Made by a program: the position numbers and the translations under genes. 64,000 bases of DNA from CAZUHB01 sp964620445. Lineage in GTDB: Bacteria; Planctomycetota; B15-G4; CAYZWU01. The stretch's first letter is position 1. Each line of letters begins with the position of its first letter. The notes beneath the pieces were generated by a model. It had not been told where the DNA came from. It searched no databases and saw only the letters and a program-made list of their open reading frames with translations. The stretch covers positions 22,993 through 86,992 of the forward strand of contig CAZUHB010000024.1 of NCBI GenBank assembly GCA_964620445.1. Direction: 5' to 3'. Positions 16,951-25,998 of this stretch are shown here, in pieces.

Positions 16951-18117
16951 TCAATCGCGGCTTTCGAAGATCCTTTTAACCTTGTCGAAGAATGACTGCC
17001 GCTCCGGTGTGACGTTCTTGTCTTCCGTCGCGGCGAATTCCTTCAAGAGCTCCGTCTGTCTCGGTGTGAGCCTCTTGGGCGTCTCGATCTGCACCTTGGC
17101 GAGAAGATCGCCCCGTCCGTGACCGTAGACATTGGGCATCCCCTGCTTGCGCATCCTGAAGATCTTGCCCGTCTGCGTCCCCGCGGGGATCTTCAGCGTC
17201 GCCTTCCCTTTGAGACTCGGGACCTCGATATCGGAACCGAGGGCGGCCTGAGAGAAAGTGATCGGCACATGACAGATCAGGTCGTCCTCGTTCCGCCCGA
17301 AGAGCGGGTGGGGCTTGACGCGGATGATGCAATAGAGGTCGCCTCTGGGGCCGTTGTTGAATCCAGGCTCGCCTTCTCCGCTGACCCGCATCTGGGTGCC
17401 GTCGTGGACGCCGGCCGGGATGTGAACGGTGATACTGCGTTTCTTGGGGACGCGGCCCGTACCCTTGCACGCCGTACAATGGTGCTCGATGACCTCCCCG
17501 TTGCCGCCGCAATGGGGACAGGTCGTGCGGATCGAAAAGAAACCCTGGGATTGCTGCACCTCGCCATGTCCATGGCAGGCGGGACAGGTCGTCACCGATG
17601 TTCCCGGCTTCGCGCCCGAGCCCTTGCAGGTGTTGCAGATTTCGTTGCGTTTCAGATCGATCGTCTTGTCGATTCCGTTGAAAGCGTCGATCAGTTCGAT
17701 CGTGATCTCGCACTTGAGGCTTGCTCCGCGGCCGGGCCGGTTGCGCCCCGCACGGCCCGAGCCCTGGTGTCCGAAAAGATCTCCGAATATCGAACCGCCG
17801 CCGCCGCCGCCGCCGCCCCCCCCGAAGATATCGTTGAACATGGAAAAGATATCTTCGAAAGAACTGAAGCCTCTCTGGTAGCCGCGCCGCTCGAGGCCGT
17901 CATGACCGAACTGGTCGTAGAGCTGGCGTTTCTGCGGGTCGTTGAGAACCTCGTAGGCTTCCGCCGCTTCCTTGAACCTGTCCGCCGCCTGGGTATCGTT
18001 CTTGTTCCTGTCGGGGTGGTACTTGAGTGCCAGCTTTCGGTAAGCCCTTTTGAGCTCGTCGGAGTTCGCGCCTTGCTCGACTCCGAGAACTTCGTAGTAG
18101 TCTCGTTTCTGGGCCAT
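16951..18117 (-). CDS. dnaJ: Chaperone protein DnaJ
   Basis: Type I J-protein, 388 residues. The J domain has HPD at 34-36. The Gly/Phe region follows, with an unbroken run of ten glycines near residues 99-108. Four zinc-binding CxxCxGxG repeats begin at C161, C178, C200 and C214, and the C-terminal substrate domains follow. It stimulates DnaK and delivers unfolded proteins. The glycine run is encoded by GCC-type triplet repeats and a C8 tract on the plus strand (about 17796-17823), a possible slippage site. The ATG at 18117 is preceded by AAAGGGG. It lies downstream of groEL1, separated by a hairpin. Confidence 0.97.
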   Translation of the reverse strand: MAQKRDYYEVLGVEQGANSDELKRAYRKLALKYHPDRNKNDTQAADRFKEAAEAYEVLNDPQKRQLYDQFGHDGLERRGYQRGFSSFEDIFSMFNDIFGGGGGGGGGGSIFGDLFGHQGSGRAGRNRPGRGASLKCEITIELIDAFNGIDKTIDLKRNEICNTCKGSGAKPGTSVTTCPACHGHGEVQQSQGFFSIRTTCPHCGGNGEVIEHHCTACKGTGRVPKKRSITVHIPAGVHDGTQMRVSGEGEPGFNNGPRGDLYCIIRVKPHPLFGRNEDDLICHVPITFSQAALGSDIEVPSLKGKATLKIPAGTQTGKIFRMRKQGMPNVYGHGRGDLLAKVQIETPKRLTPRQTELLKEFAATEDKNVTPERQSFFDKVKRIFESRD

Positions 18118-18149
18118 TGGGCATCCACCCCTTTCTCATTTACGGTAAA

Positions 18150-18184
18150 CCGCCGCGCGGCTTTGATCAGGAGCCGCGCGGCGG
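18150..18184 (-). terminator. Hairpin after groEL1
   Basis: A perfect 13-base inverted repeat (18150-18162 with 18172-18184, core GCCGCGCGGC) around a nine-base loop, located 62-96 bases past the groEL1 stop. A second small GC-rich hairpin lies at 18220-18236. The T-run after the main stem is weak (TTTA), so it may only attenuate transcription or protect the groE mRNA end. Confidence 0.55.
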
Positions 18185-18245
18185 TGTATTCATCCTGAAG
18201 GCAAGAGCAGGCGGTCCGCGCCGGGTCGATCCCGGCACGGAGGCG

Positions 18246-19853
18246 CTACATCACCGCACCTTCGATCTCTTCGTCCTTGTCCGAGAGATCGGTGATGAGG
18301 CTGTCGGTGGTGAGCATCAAACCGGACACGGAGGCCGCGTTCTGCAGAGCGCAGCGAACGACCTTGGCAGGATCGATGATTCCGGCCTTGAAGAGATCGC
18401 ACGTATCGCCCTTCTGGGCATCGAAACCGAAGCTCTTCGTATCCTTCTCTCTCACCTCGTGGACGATGACCGAACCGTCGAATCCTGCGTTGGAGACGAT
18501 TCTGCGCAACGGCTCCTCGATGGCGCGGAGCACGACCGCCCGGCCGAACTTCTCTTCCTTGGAAAGCTTGAGGTTCTCGAGCGTTGGGATGCAGCGGACA
18601 AGCGCCGCGCCCCCGCCGGGCACGATCCCTTCCTCGACCGCGGCGCGGGTGGCGTTGAGGGCGTCTTCGACGCGGGCCTTCTTTTCCTTGAGCGACGTCT
18701 CGGTATGGGCGCCCACGCGGATGATCGCCACGCCACCGGTCAGCTTGGCAAGGCGTTCCTGGAGCTTCTCGCGATCATAGTCGGACGTCGACTGCTCGAT
18801 CTGGTTCCGGATCTGGCCGATGCGGGCGTTGATGTCGGCTTTCTTGCCGGCGCCCTTGACCACCGTGGTGGTGTCCTTGTCCACGGCGATCTTCTTGGCC
18901 GTTCCGAGCATGTCGAGCTCGATGTTCTCGAGTTTGACGCCGATATCCTCGGTGATGCACGTTCCAGAGGTGAGCACTGCGATATCCTCGAGGATCGCCT
19001 TGCGCCGGTCACCGAATCCGGGCGCCTTGACCGCCGCCACGTTGAGCGTACCGCGGAGCTTGTTCACCACGAGCGCGGCGAGCGCTTCGCTTTCCACATC
19101 CTCGGCAATGATCAGCAGGGGCTTGCCTGTCTTGGCCACGGCCTCGAGCACGGGCAGAAGGGGCCGCATGTTGGAAATCTTCTTCTCGTGAATGAGAACG
19201 TGGGCGTTCTCCATCTCGACGGACAGGTCCTGGAGATTGTTGATGAAATAGGGAGAAAGGTATCCCTTGTCGAACTGCATCCCTTCCACGAACTCGAGAT
19301 CGGTGACCGTGGTCTTGGCTTCTTCCACGGTGATGACGCCGTCCTGGCCGACCTTGTTCATGGCGTCGGCGATGAGCTTGCCCACCGACTCGTCGTTGTT
19401 GGCCGAAACCGAGCCGACCTGGACGATCTCCTTCTTGTCCTTGATCTTCTTGGACATGTCGTCGATCGCGGCGGTCACGCACTTGACCGACTTGTCGATG
19501 CCCCTCTTGAGCGCCTGGGGATTGACCCCGGACGAGAGGTACTTGAGCCCTTCCCTGAAGATGGCGCGCGCCAGGACGGTGGCAGTGGTCGTGCCATCGC
19601 CGGCATCGTCGTTCGTCTTGCTCGCCACCTCGTTGGCCAGCTTGGCGCCCATGTTTTCAAAGGGATCTTCCAGTTCGATCTCCTTGGAAACGGTGACACC
19701 GTCCTTGGTGACACTGGGAGAGCCGAAGGACTTGTCTATAATCACATTGCGCCCCGAAGGCCCCAAGGTGACCTCCACGGTTCGGGCGAGCTTCTCGATC
19801 CCCTTCAGGATCTTCCGTCGCGCCTCGTCATCGAAAAGAAGCTGTTTGGCCAT
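18246..19853 (-). CDS. groEL: 60-kDa chaperonin GroEL, copy 1
   Basis: ATP-dependent chaperonin subunit, 535 residues. GDGTTTATVLA at 85-95 is the nucleotide-binding signature with its catalytic Asp, and the apical and equatorial segments follow the normal order. Unlike most GroELs it has no GGM-rich tail; it ends in EEIEGAVM. It is the third gene of groEL2-groES-groEL1, 61 bases past groES. Its sequence is clearly diverged from copy 2, so the two probably arose by an old duplication and may prefer different substrates (inference). Confidence 0.97.
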   Translation of the reverse strand: MAKQLLFDDEARRKILKGIEKLARTVEVTLGPSGRNVIIDKSFGSPSVTKDGVTVSKEIELEDPFENMGAKLANEVASKTNDDAGDGTTTATVLARAIFREGLKYLSSGVNPQALKRGIDKSVKCVTAAIDDMSKKIKDKKEIVQVGSVSANNDESVGKLIADAMNKVGQDGVITVEEAKTTVTDLEFVEGMQFDKGYLSPYFINNLQDLSVEMENAHVLIHEKKISNMRPLLPVLEAVAKTGKPLLIIAEDVESEALAALVVNKLRGTLNVAAVKAPGFGDRRKAILEDIAVLTSGTCITEDIGVKLENIELDMLGTAKKIAVDKDTTTVVKGAGKKADINARIGQIRNQIEQSTSDYDREKLQERLAKLTGGVAIIRVGAHTETSLKEKKARVEDALNATRAAVEEGIVPGGGAALVRCIPTLENLKLSKEEKFGRAVVLRAIEEPLRRIVSNAGFDGSVIVHEVREKDTKSFGFDAQKGDTCDLFKAGIIDPAKVVRCALQNAASVSGLMLTTDSLITDLSDKDEEIEGAVM

Positions 19854-19914
19854 TTTCTTTTCTCCGTCCTTTTATGTTGAGGTTCCTGCGTTTTTCACTT
19901 ACCTGGTATTTCGA

Positions 19915-20205
19915 TTACTCGAAGCGAGCGAGTACTTCGCCCTCTCTCATGATCTTGTATTCCTTGCCGTCAACGGTGATATCCTGGCCCGAATACTTGC
20001 CGAAGAGAACGAGGTCGTTCTTCTTGACAGAAAAGGTCGCTCTCTTGCCGTCTTCGGTCTGCTTGCCGCTACCCAGGGCCACGACCTTGCCCTTCTGGGG
20101 CTTCTCCTTGGCCGTGTCGGGGAGCACGATGCCGCCGGCGGTCCGTTCCTCGGCTTCAAGAACCTCGATCACAATCCTGTCGTCCAAAGGTTTCAGGTTG
20201 ACCAT
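19915..20205 (-). CDS. groES: Co-chaperonin GroES
   Basis: The 10-kDa lid of the chaperonin, 96 residues. The start VNLKPLDDRIVIEVLEAEER, the mobile-loop region TAGGIVLPDTAKEKPQKGKV with its IVL contact motif, and the end of the fold EYKIMREGEVLARF are all typical. It lies between two groEL copies (59 bases after groEL2, 61 before groEL1). Only one groES is present in this window, so both GroELs may share it. Confidence 0.97.
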   Translation of the reverse strand: MVNLKPLDDRIVIEVLEAEERTAGGIVLPDTAKEKPQKGKVVALGSGKQTEDGKRATFSVKKNDLVLFGKYSGQDITVDGKEYKIMREGEVLARFE

Positions 20206-20264
20206 TCGATTTTCCTCCCTTTACGATTTATTGTTTCAACTGTCTTTTTAACTCTTGTTTTCCT

Positions 20265-21887
20265 CTAGTACATCTCGTCCATGCCGGGCTGCACCGGTGT
20301 CTCGTCTTCCTCCTTGGGAAGGTCGGTGACGATCGCGTCGGTGGTGAGAAGGAGCGTCGCGATCGAAGCGCCGTTCTCCAGGGCCGACTTGGCAACCTTG
20401 GTGGGATCGATGATTCCGCCTTCGAACATGTCGATGAAGTTGTCGCGCGCCGCGTCGTAACCGAAGGAGTCATCCTTGTCCTCGATCTTGCGCGCCACCA
20501 CGGGACCTTCGACGCCGGCGTTCTGGGCAATCGTCAAGAGGGGCATGGCGAGGGCCTTTTTCACCACGGCGAGGCCGAATTTCTCTTCGCCCTTCACCCT
20601 GAGGCCGTCCACTTTCGATCTTGCGCGCAGAAGGGCCACTCCGCCTCCGGGGATGATCCCTTCTTCGACCGCCGCACGCGTGGCGTGCAGGGCGTCCTCG
20701 ACGCGCGCCTTGCGCTCTTTCAGCTCTGTTTCGGTCGCGGCGCCCACGTTGATCTGAGCCACGCCGCCCGCGAGCTTGGCGAGCCGTTCCTGCAGCTTTT
20801 CGCGATCGTAGTCGGAGGTGGAGTTCTCGATCTCGCTCCTGATCCTCGCACAGCGGGTGGTGACGTCGTCGGCCGAACCCGCACCTCTGATGATCGTCGT
20901 GTCCTCCGAGTTGATCGTGACCTTCTTGGCGGTTCCGAGGTCGTTGAGCGAGACCTCCTCGAGGCTGATGCCGAGATCCTTGAAGATCGGCTTGCCGCCG
21001 GTGAGGATGGCGATGTCTTCCATCATGGCTTTCCGCCGGTCACCGTAACCGGGCGCCTTGACCGCGGCACATTTGAAGATACCGCGGAGCTTGTTGACCA
21101 CGAGCGTGGCGAGAGCCTCGCCCTCCACATCCTCGGCAATGATGAGGATCGGGCGGTTGGTCTTGGCCACGGTCTCGAGAAGGGGAACGAGGGCTTTCAC
21201 GTTGCTCAGCTTGTCCTCGTAAACGAGAATAAAAGGATTCTCGAGCTCGGTGAACATCTTCTCGGGATTGGTGACGAAATGGGGGGAGAGGAATCCGCGG
21301 TCGAACTGCATTCCCTCGACCACATCGACCTCGGTCTCGAGGCTCTTGCCTTCCTCGACCATGATGACGCCGTCCTTGCCCACGCGATCCATGGCGTCGG
21401 CGATCATCTTGCCGATTTCGGCGTCATTGTTGGCCGAAATCGCCGCGATCTGGGCGATCTCTTTCTTGTCCGATACGGAACGGGAAATCGAGTCGAGGTA
21501 GCCCGAGGCGGCTTCCACCCCGGCCCGGACTCCCGAAACGAGCGACACGGGATCGACGCCGGAGGTGAGATACTTGAGTCCCTCGAGAAAGATCGCCTCG
21601 GCCAGAACCGTGGCGGTCGTAGTTCCGTCGCCAGCTGTCTTGGATGTCTTGGACGCGGCCTCTCGGATGAGAAGAGCGCCCATGTTCTCGTAGCTGTCCT
21701 TGAGCTCGATCTCCTCGGCGACGGTCACCCCGTCCTTGGTCACGGTGGGGCCGCCCCAGCCTTTGTCAATGACGGCATTGTGGCCCTTGGGGCCGAGCGT
21801 CGATTTGACGGCTTTGGCGATCTTGGTCACGCCGGCTTTGAGCCGTTCACGAGCTTCTTGGTCGAAAGCAAGCTGTTTGGCTGCCAT
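20265..21887 (-). CDS. groEL: 60-kDa chaperonin GroEL, copy 2
   Basis: Second chaperonin subunit and first gene of the groE cluster, 540 residues from the ATG at 21887, which has a near-perfect TAAGGAGGA ribosome-binding site. The open frame extends upstream, but that part falls in the promoter region and is rejected. GDGTTTATVLA is present near residue 86. The tail ends QPGMDEMY rather than in GGM repeats. The catalytic-loop neighbourhood reads ASKTSKTAGDG, against ASKTNDDAGDG in copy 1. No CIRCE element is present upstream; see the sigma-54-like site at 21979. Confidence 0.96.
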   Translation of the reverse strand: MAAKQLAFDQEARERLKAGVTKIAKAVKSTLGPKGHNAVIDKGWGGPTVTKDGVTVAEEIELKDSYENMGALLIREAASKTSKTAGDGTTTATVLAEAIFLEGLKYLTSGVDPVSLVSGVRAGVEAASGYLDSISRSVSDKKEIAQIAAISANNDAEIGKMIADAMDRVGKDGVIMVEEGKSLETEVDVVEGMQFDRGFLSPHFVTNPEKMFTELENPFILVYEDKLSNVKALVPLLETVAKTNRPILIIAEDVEGEALATLVVNKLRGIFKCAAVKAPGYGDRRKAMMEDIAILTGGKPIFKDLGISLEEVSLNDLGTAKKVTINSEDTTIIRGAGSADDVTTRCARIRSEIENSTSDYDREKLQERLAKLAGGVAQINVGAATETELKERKARVEDALHATRAAVEEGIIPGGGVALLRARSKVDGLRVKGEEKFGLAVVKKALAMPLLTIAQNAGVEGPVVARKIEDKDDSFGYDAARDNFIDMFEGGIIDPTKVAKSALENGASIATLLLTTDAIVTDLPKEEDETPVQPGMDEMY

Positions 21888-21978
21888 TGATTCCTCCTTA
21901 AGCTTGTATATCCGGTACAGAAAACTGAGATTGACTGCAGATTGATTACCAGTAAAGAGTTCGAAACCCGCCTGATTA

Positions 21979-21995
21979 TGCAAATGAGATGCCAA
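21979..21995 (-). promoter_or_regulatory. Candidate sigma-54 (-24/-12) promoter upstream of groEL2
   Basis: The minus strand reads TTGGCATCTCATTTGCA. GG and GC dinucleotides are separated by exactly ten bases, with TTGGCA and TTGCA as in the sigma-54 consensus; three of the less critical positions differ. Initiation would be near 21968, about 80 bases before the groEL2 start. A sigma-54 activator gene is present at 46458. Confidence 0.5.
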
Positions 21996-22006
21996 ACACG
22001 GTTTGG
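21992..22006. promoter_or_regulatory. Palindrome overlapping the -24 region upstream of groEL2
   Basis: CCAAAC-ACG-GTTTGG is a perfect six-base inverted repeat with a three-base spacer. It overlaps the GG side of the sigma-54-like site, so a protein bound here could block it. It is not the CIRCE sequence. Confidence 0.4.
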
Positions 22007-22246
22007 TGGAGAAATCGTATATTTCTTTGGGAGAAGATGTTATAAGGGCTCAAAGCCCTCGAATCACACGGGCCGTCAGTGGATGCCAATTTGACAGAGA
22101 GTCGAAAAAAACAAAATTGCTTACTGTCAGAATGGCATAATCGGAAAACCGGCCGCGGACCGATTCCTGATACGGTCTGCCACGCAACCGTGGGCACGAC
22201 CGGTCGCTTCCGCGGGTACGAGAGACAATCAAGGACGGGATTACTC

Positions 22247-23491
22247 ATGAGACTCTTCCATCGCCGAATCTCATCCGCAACGGGCGCCGCGGTCCTGATG
22301 CTGGGCGCGCTGTGCGGGACGGCATTCGGAGCGCCACGGAGCCAGGCCGCCATATTCACGATCGACGGTCGTTGCATCAACGGGGGGCTTCTCGACGTGG
22401 ACAAGAAAGGCGCTCTCCGCGCGGAGTGCGCCTCCGGTGTGAAGACGATCCCTTTTGCCGAGATTCACATGATCAGCTTTCCGTCCGCGAAGGCCGGGCC
22501 TCAGACCGATGGAGCCGTGGGCGTTCTGTTTCAGGGGGGGGACTATCTGACGGGCGTACTGACCGGCGGCGACGAGGAGAAGATCGTGCTCGACAACCCG
22601 CTCCTGGGGATTCTCGACATTCCGATCGACTCCCTGCAGATGCTGCTTCCGGGGGAGAGGGATATCCCCGCCGATTTCGGGCGGTATGCGGCATCGGTTG
22701 ACGAGGATGTGGTCTACCGGAAGAGACCGAACGGATACGGCGAGGACTTCATCAACGGCACGGTGGACTTCTTTACCGACAAGGGACTGAATTTCGAGTG
22801 CAGCCTCGGCCTCGTCGAGTTTTCCTTCGATCAGCTGAATGCCGTGGTGATCAGTTCGGCAGGGGCCGAGCGGCGCGGCGACAGTGACACATTCGTGCTG
22901 CTGCGGGGCGGGGCCGGAAGGGTGACCGGATCGTTCGAGAGCCTCGCTGACGGCAAGCTCGCCCTCGGAGGGAGCTTCCTGCCCGAGTTCTCGCTCTCGA
23001 TCGATGTGATCGAATCGATCTCGTTCCGGCGCGACTCGATGATCTACCTGAGCGATCTGGAACCGACCTCGACGGAGCAGACTCCCTACCTGGGCGCGGC
23101 CGACGATTTTCTCTTTCCTTTTCGGAACGACCGGTCGGTTTCGGGGCGGGAACTGGTTTGCGGCGGACAGCGTTTTGCCAAGGGATTGGGTGTTCATTCT
23201 CGCTCGGTGCTCACCTGGGACCTGGAGGAGCCGTTCAAGTCTTTTCAGGCCTTCGTGGGAATTTCCGATGAGACCCTCGATCTCAAAGCCCACGGTTCGA
23301 TCCGTTTCCGCGTTCAGGTCGATGGCCGCGCGGTCTTCGAGAGCCAGATCCTTCGCGGTGGGGACGGGACCGTCAAGGTGCCGCTCATTTCCCTCGAGGG
23401 TGCCAAGAAGCTCGCGCTCGAAGCCGATTTCGCGGACGGTTTCGACAGCGGAGACCGGGGGCTCTGGGGCCAGGCATTCCTGATCCGCTGA
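22247..23491 (+). CDS. Exported NPCBM-domain protein
   Basis: A 414-residue protein with a clear Sec signal peptide (MRLFHRRISSATGAAVLMLG, then ALCGTAFG, with cleavage likely before APRSQA). The central part is made of short beta-rich segments about a cellular context that cannot be assigned. Residues from about 300 to the end resemble the NPCBM/NEW2 carbohydrate-binding domain: FAKGLGVHSRSVLTWDLEEP, a Val/Phe-rich core and the closing DRGLWGQAFLIR. This domain usually accompanies glycosidases, but no catalytic domain is seen. The ATG at 22247 fits the signal peptide; the frame is open further upstream. Confidence 0.75.
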   Translation: MRLFHRRISSATGAAVLMLGALCGTAFGAPRSQAAIFTIDGRCINGGLLDVDKKGALRAECASGVKTIPFAEIHMISFPSAKAGPQTDGAVGVLFQGGDYLTGVLTGGDEEKIVLDNPLLGILDIPIDSLQMLLPGERDIPADFGRYAASVDEDVVYRKRPNGYGEDFINGTVDFFTDKGLNFECSLGLVEFSFDQLNAVVISSAGAERRGDSDTFVLLRGGAGRVTGSFESLADGKLALGGSFLPEFSLSIDVIESISFRRDSMIYLSDLEPTSTEQTPYLGAADDFLFPFRNDRSVSGRELVCGGQRFAKGLGVHSRSVLTWDLEEPFKSFQAFVGISDETLDLKAHGSIRFRVQVDGRAVFESQILRGGDGTVKVPLISLEGAKKLALEADFADGFDSGDRGLWGQAFLIR

Positions 23492-23579
23492 TATTGACAC
23501 TCCTCGATTGAAACCTCTCCCGGTGCGATCCGTCCTGACTTCCAATTGCGTTTTGTACGGTTCACGATCGGAGTGCGCG

Positions 23580-24338
23580 ATGGGCAAGACGGTTTCGGGC
23601 AATAGCGCACGGGATCGGCGGAATGGGAGTCGGCAAATTCCGCGTACGCCGATACCCGGACCGCGGTCTCTCTCCACGCCCGGATCGGATCTGCAGACCC
23701 GTATTCTGGATCACGGGGGCTGCGATCTCGACGACAGGGACCTCCTTTCCCTCGTGCTGGGACGGGGCAGGGGCACAAAAAGCGTTCGAGAGCTGGCAGG
23801 CGAGATCCTTTCGACACCGGGAGGATTGCGCGGTTTTACCAGCCGAAGCGCCAGATCGATGATGGCCCTGTGCGGGATCGGGCCGGCACGAGCCGCCCGT
23901 CTGAAGGCGGTCGTGACCCTCGCCCAGAGGCTTGGCGAGAGACGTCTTGCCCCCGGAATGGCGGTGAAATCGAGCCGCGCCGTTTTCGACCATTTCCACT
24001 TGCGGCTCCGCGACTCGAAGCGCGAGGTTTTTCTCGTTCTCCTGCTCGACAGCAAGCACCGGGTGATCCGGGAGGAGCGTGTTTCCGAGGGATCGCTCAC
24101 CGCTTCGATCGTTCATCCGCGCGAGGTTTTTCAGGCTGCCATCAGCGAGCTTGCCGGGGCGATTCTGGCGATCCACAACCATCCCTCGGGAGATCCGACG
24201 CCGTCGGCGGAAGATTTCGAGATCACACGTCGCCTCAAGGACGCCGGCGATCTGCTCGGCATTCAGCTTCTCGATCACGTGATACTCGGGGACGGCGAAT
24301 TCGTCTCATTCCGCGAACACCGTCTTCTCGATTGGTAG
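23580..24338 (+). CDS. radC: RadC-family JAB/MPN-domain protein
   Basis: 252 residues. The N-terminal half contains a helix-hairpin-helix-like segment (ALCGIGPARAARLKAV). The C-terminal MPN domain has the JAMM motif HNHPSGDPTPSAED, with zinc-ligand His residues and Asp, so it is predicted to be a metal-dependent hydrolase fold. The old link of RadC to DNA repair has not been upheld and the true substrate is unknown. The ATG at 23580 follows CGGAG; a TTG at 23508 would extend it by 24 residues with no family similarity. It is convergent with the HEAT lipoprotein gene. Confidence 0.88.
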   Translation: MGKTVSGNSARDRRNGSRQIPRTPIPGPRSLSTPGSDLQTRILDHGGCDLDDRDLLSLVLGRGRGTKSVRELAGEILSTPGGLRGFTSRSARSMMALCGIGPARAARLKAVVTLAQRLGERRLAPGMAVKSSRAVFDHFHLRLRDSKREVFLVLLLDSKHRVIREERVSEGSLTASIVHPREVFQAAISELAGAILAIHNHPSGDPTPSAEDFEITRRLKDAGDLLGIQLLDHVILGDGEFVSFREHRLLDW

Positions 24339-24382
24339 GGGAGCGAGAGTTGAGTCGGCCGGTGGGGTGGGGCGTTTCTTCT

Positions 24383-25930
24383 TCAACGCTGCCTCAAAGC
24401 ACGGCCGATCTTTTCCACGGCCGACCTGCGTTTCTCCATGGTGCCACCCAGGGGGAATCCGAAATCATCGCCCGTCAAGTCGATCACCTTCTGGAGCGCC
24501 CATCCCTGGCGGGAGGCATCGGCAGAGAGTAATTCCTTTTGGAGTTCCTCGACATGACGGCTCGAAAACCTGACGAGAGCGGCGAGGATCTCGACCCGCA
24601 GCTGGCCCTGGGCCGTGTTCGCGAGGAGATCGGTCAAACATCTCTCGCTCTCCGAACCGCCGATGAGCCCGATCGCTTCCACTGCCTTCAGGCGGACATC
24701 GCTGTCGCCGTCGCCCAGGACCTGCTCCAGGAAGGGGATCGACGACGCGTGGCCGAGCCGTCCCAGTGTGCGGCATGCTTGTGCGCGGACCGCCGGACTC
24801 CGGTCTTTGAGAGAACCGCACACGGCGTCGGAGAGATCGGTGTCGAGGCTCCCCGAAGAGGTCGCAAGCTCGGCGATGATGTCGAGTACGTGGAACTTGA
24901 CATAAAAGTCGTCGCTCGACAGAGCCTTCACCAGGAAGGGAATCACCGGCGGTCCGAGCATGCGGAGCATGAACTGGGCGCAATCCTTGTTGCGGATTTG
25001 AAAAGTCGAGAGCGCCGCGATGATCTCTTCGATCTCGGCGATCAGTAGAGGATCATCGATGGCCGGGGCCCTGGACCAGGTAGATTCTGCGGCATCATGC
25101 CACCACGTTTCGAAACGGAGAGCAGCCTCTGCTTGCCGCGGGCGCGAGGAGTCGACGGTGAAACCAAAATTGTCGCCAGAGAGAGCGGACAGGGCCTTGA
25201 GAGCCTCCTCCTTCTCCCAGGCGAGCCGTTGCGTGTCGTCCCATTCCCTCGCGGGATCCTCGGCCGGAGTGTTCTCCTTCAAAATCTTGATGAGGAACGG
25301 CACTCCCGAGTATATCCGGTGCCTGATCAGAGCTGCCGCGGACTTGACCCGCACCATGAGCACGGGATTGAAATCGACAGGGTAGGGCCCGATCGTCTTG
25401 ATCAACCGCGGAATCGTCCAGCGCTCACTCTTCTCGGCCAGGATATCGGCGGCAAGAATCGCCACCGTGCTCCACCCGTCCATGAGCAACAGGAGAAGCG
25501 GTTCCTGTGCACAGGGACTATCGATACGTCCCAGGGCCGCGGCGGCCGCGTACCGGACCGGTTTCTGATCGCTTCCGATCCGATCGACGATGAGCGGAAT
25601 CGCGTCCTCTCCCAGCGCGCCGAGTGCGGCGATCTCCTTTTCGAGAGTGCCTGGCGGCCGGTCGCCGATTCCGTCGAAGATTTCCGCCACCAGAGAGCGC
25701 AACCGGGCGGCCGGCTCGATCGCGGCGAGCGGTTCAGGGCGTTCGCAGAGTCGATCGCGCCAGAACCACTCCTCCTCTTTCACGGGGGGCGGCGTCCCCG
25801 GCGTTGCGGTCTCATCGTCACCGCCGCAACCCGGCAAAAGCGGTATGGCTGCCAAAATGAGCGTGAGTGGAATCACGATCAAGCAGCGACAAGGGTTGGT
25901 CTCCGTCATTCTCGCCATGGAATTTATCAT
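24383..25930 (-). CDS. HEAT-repeat lipoprotein
   Basis: A 515-residue protein with a lipoprotein signal ending LLPGC, followed by GGDDE, so the mature form should be lipid-anchored. The rest is alpha-helical with HEAT/PBS-lyase-like repeats, for example IPLIVDRIGSDQKPVRYAAA and IPFLEQVLGDGDSDVRLKAV, which resemble phycobilisome-lyase/HEAT units. No catalytic residues are visible; such proteins are generally binding scaffolds. The ATG at 25930 has AAAGG upstream; two further ATGs at 25918 and 25909 are alternatives. It is transcribed away from the Trm112-like gene. Confidence 0.75.
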   Translation of the reverse strand: MINSMARMTETNPCRCLIVIPLTLILAAIPLLPGCGGDDETATPGTPPPVKEEEWFWRDRLCERPEPLAAIEPAARLRSLVAEIFDGIGDRPPGTLEKEIAALGALGEDAIPLIVDRIGSDQKPVRYAAAAALGRIDSPCAQEPLLLLLMDGWSTVAILAADILAEKSERWTIPRLIKTIGPYPVDFNPVLMVRVKSAAALIRHRIYSGVPFLIKILKENTPAEDPAREWDDTQRLAWEKEEALKALSALSGDNFGFTVDSSRPRQAEAALRFETWWHDAAESTWSRAPAIDDPLLIAEIEEIIAALSTFQIRNKDCAQFMLRMLGPPVIPFLVKALSSDDFYVKFHVLDIIAELATSSGSLDTDLSDAVCGSLKDRSPAVRAQACRTLGRLGHASSIPFLEQVLGDGDSDVRLKAVEAIGLIGGSESERCLTDLLANTAQGQLRVEILAALVRFSSRHVEELQKELLSADASRQGWALQKVIDLTGDDFGFPLGGTMEKRRSAVEKIGRALRQR

Positions 25931-25998
25931 AACGCCTTTATCTCGCGATGACTGCGAGAATTCAAAAAAATGAGAATCCTTCAATTCTCTTCTCGGCC

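Larger units (their letters stand above)
21888..22246. other. Divergent intergenic region groEL2 / NPCBM protein
   Basis: A 359-base region, AT-richer than its flanks. It contains the sigma-54-like site, the palindrome at 21992-22006 and a short perfect hairpin AGGGCT-CAA-AGCCCT at 22045-22059. TTGACA at 22091-22096 points rightward but has no good -10 partner at normal distance. No RNA gene was recognised. Confidence 0.65.

Noticed and set aside
21888..22246. Search for a CIRCE operator upstream of groEL2
   Set aside because: No TTAGCACTC-N9-GAGTGCTAA was found; the palindrome there is different.
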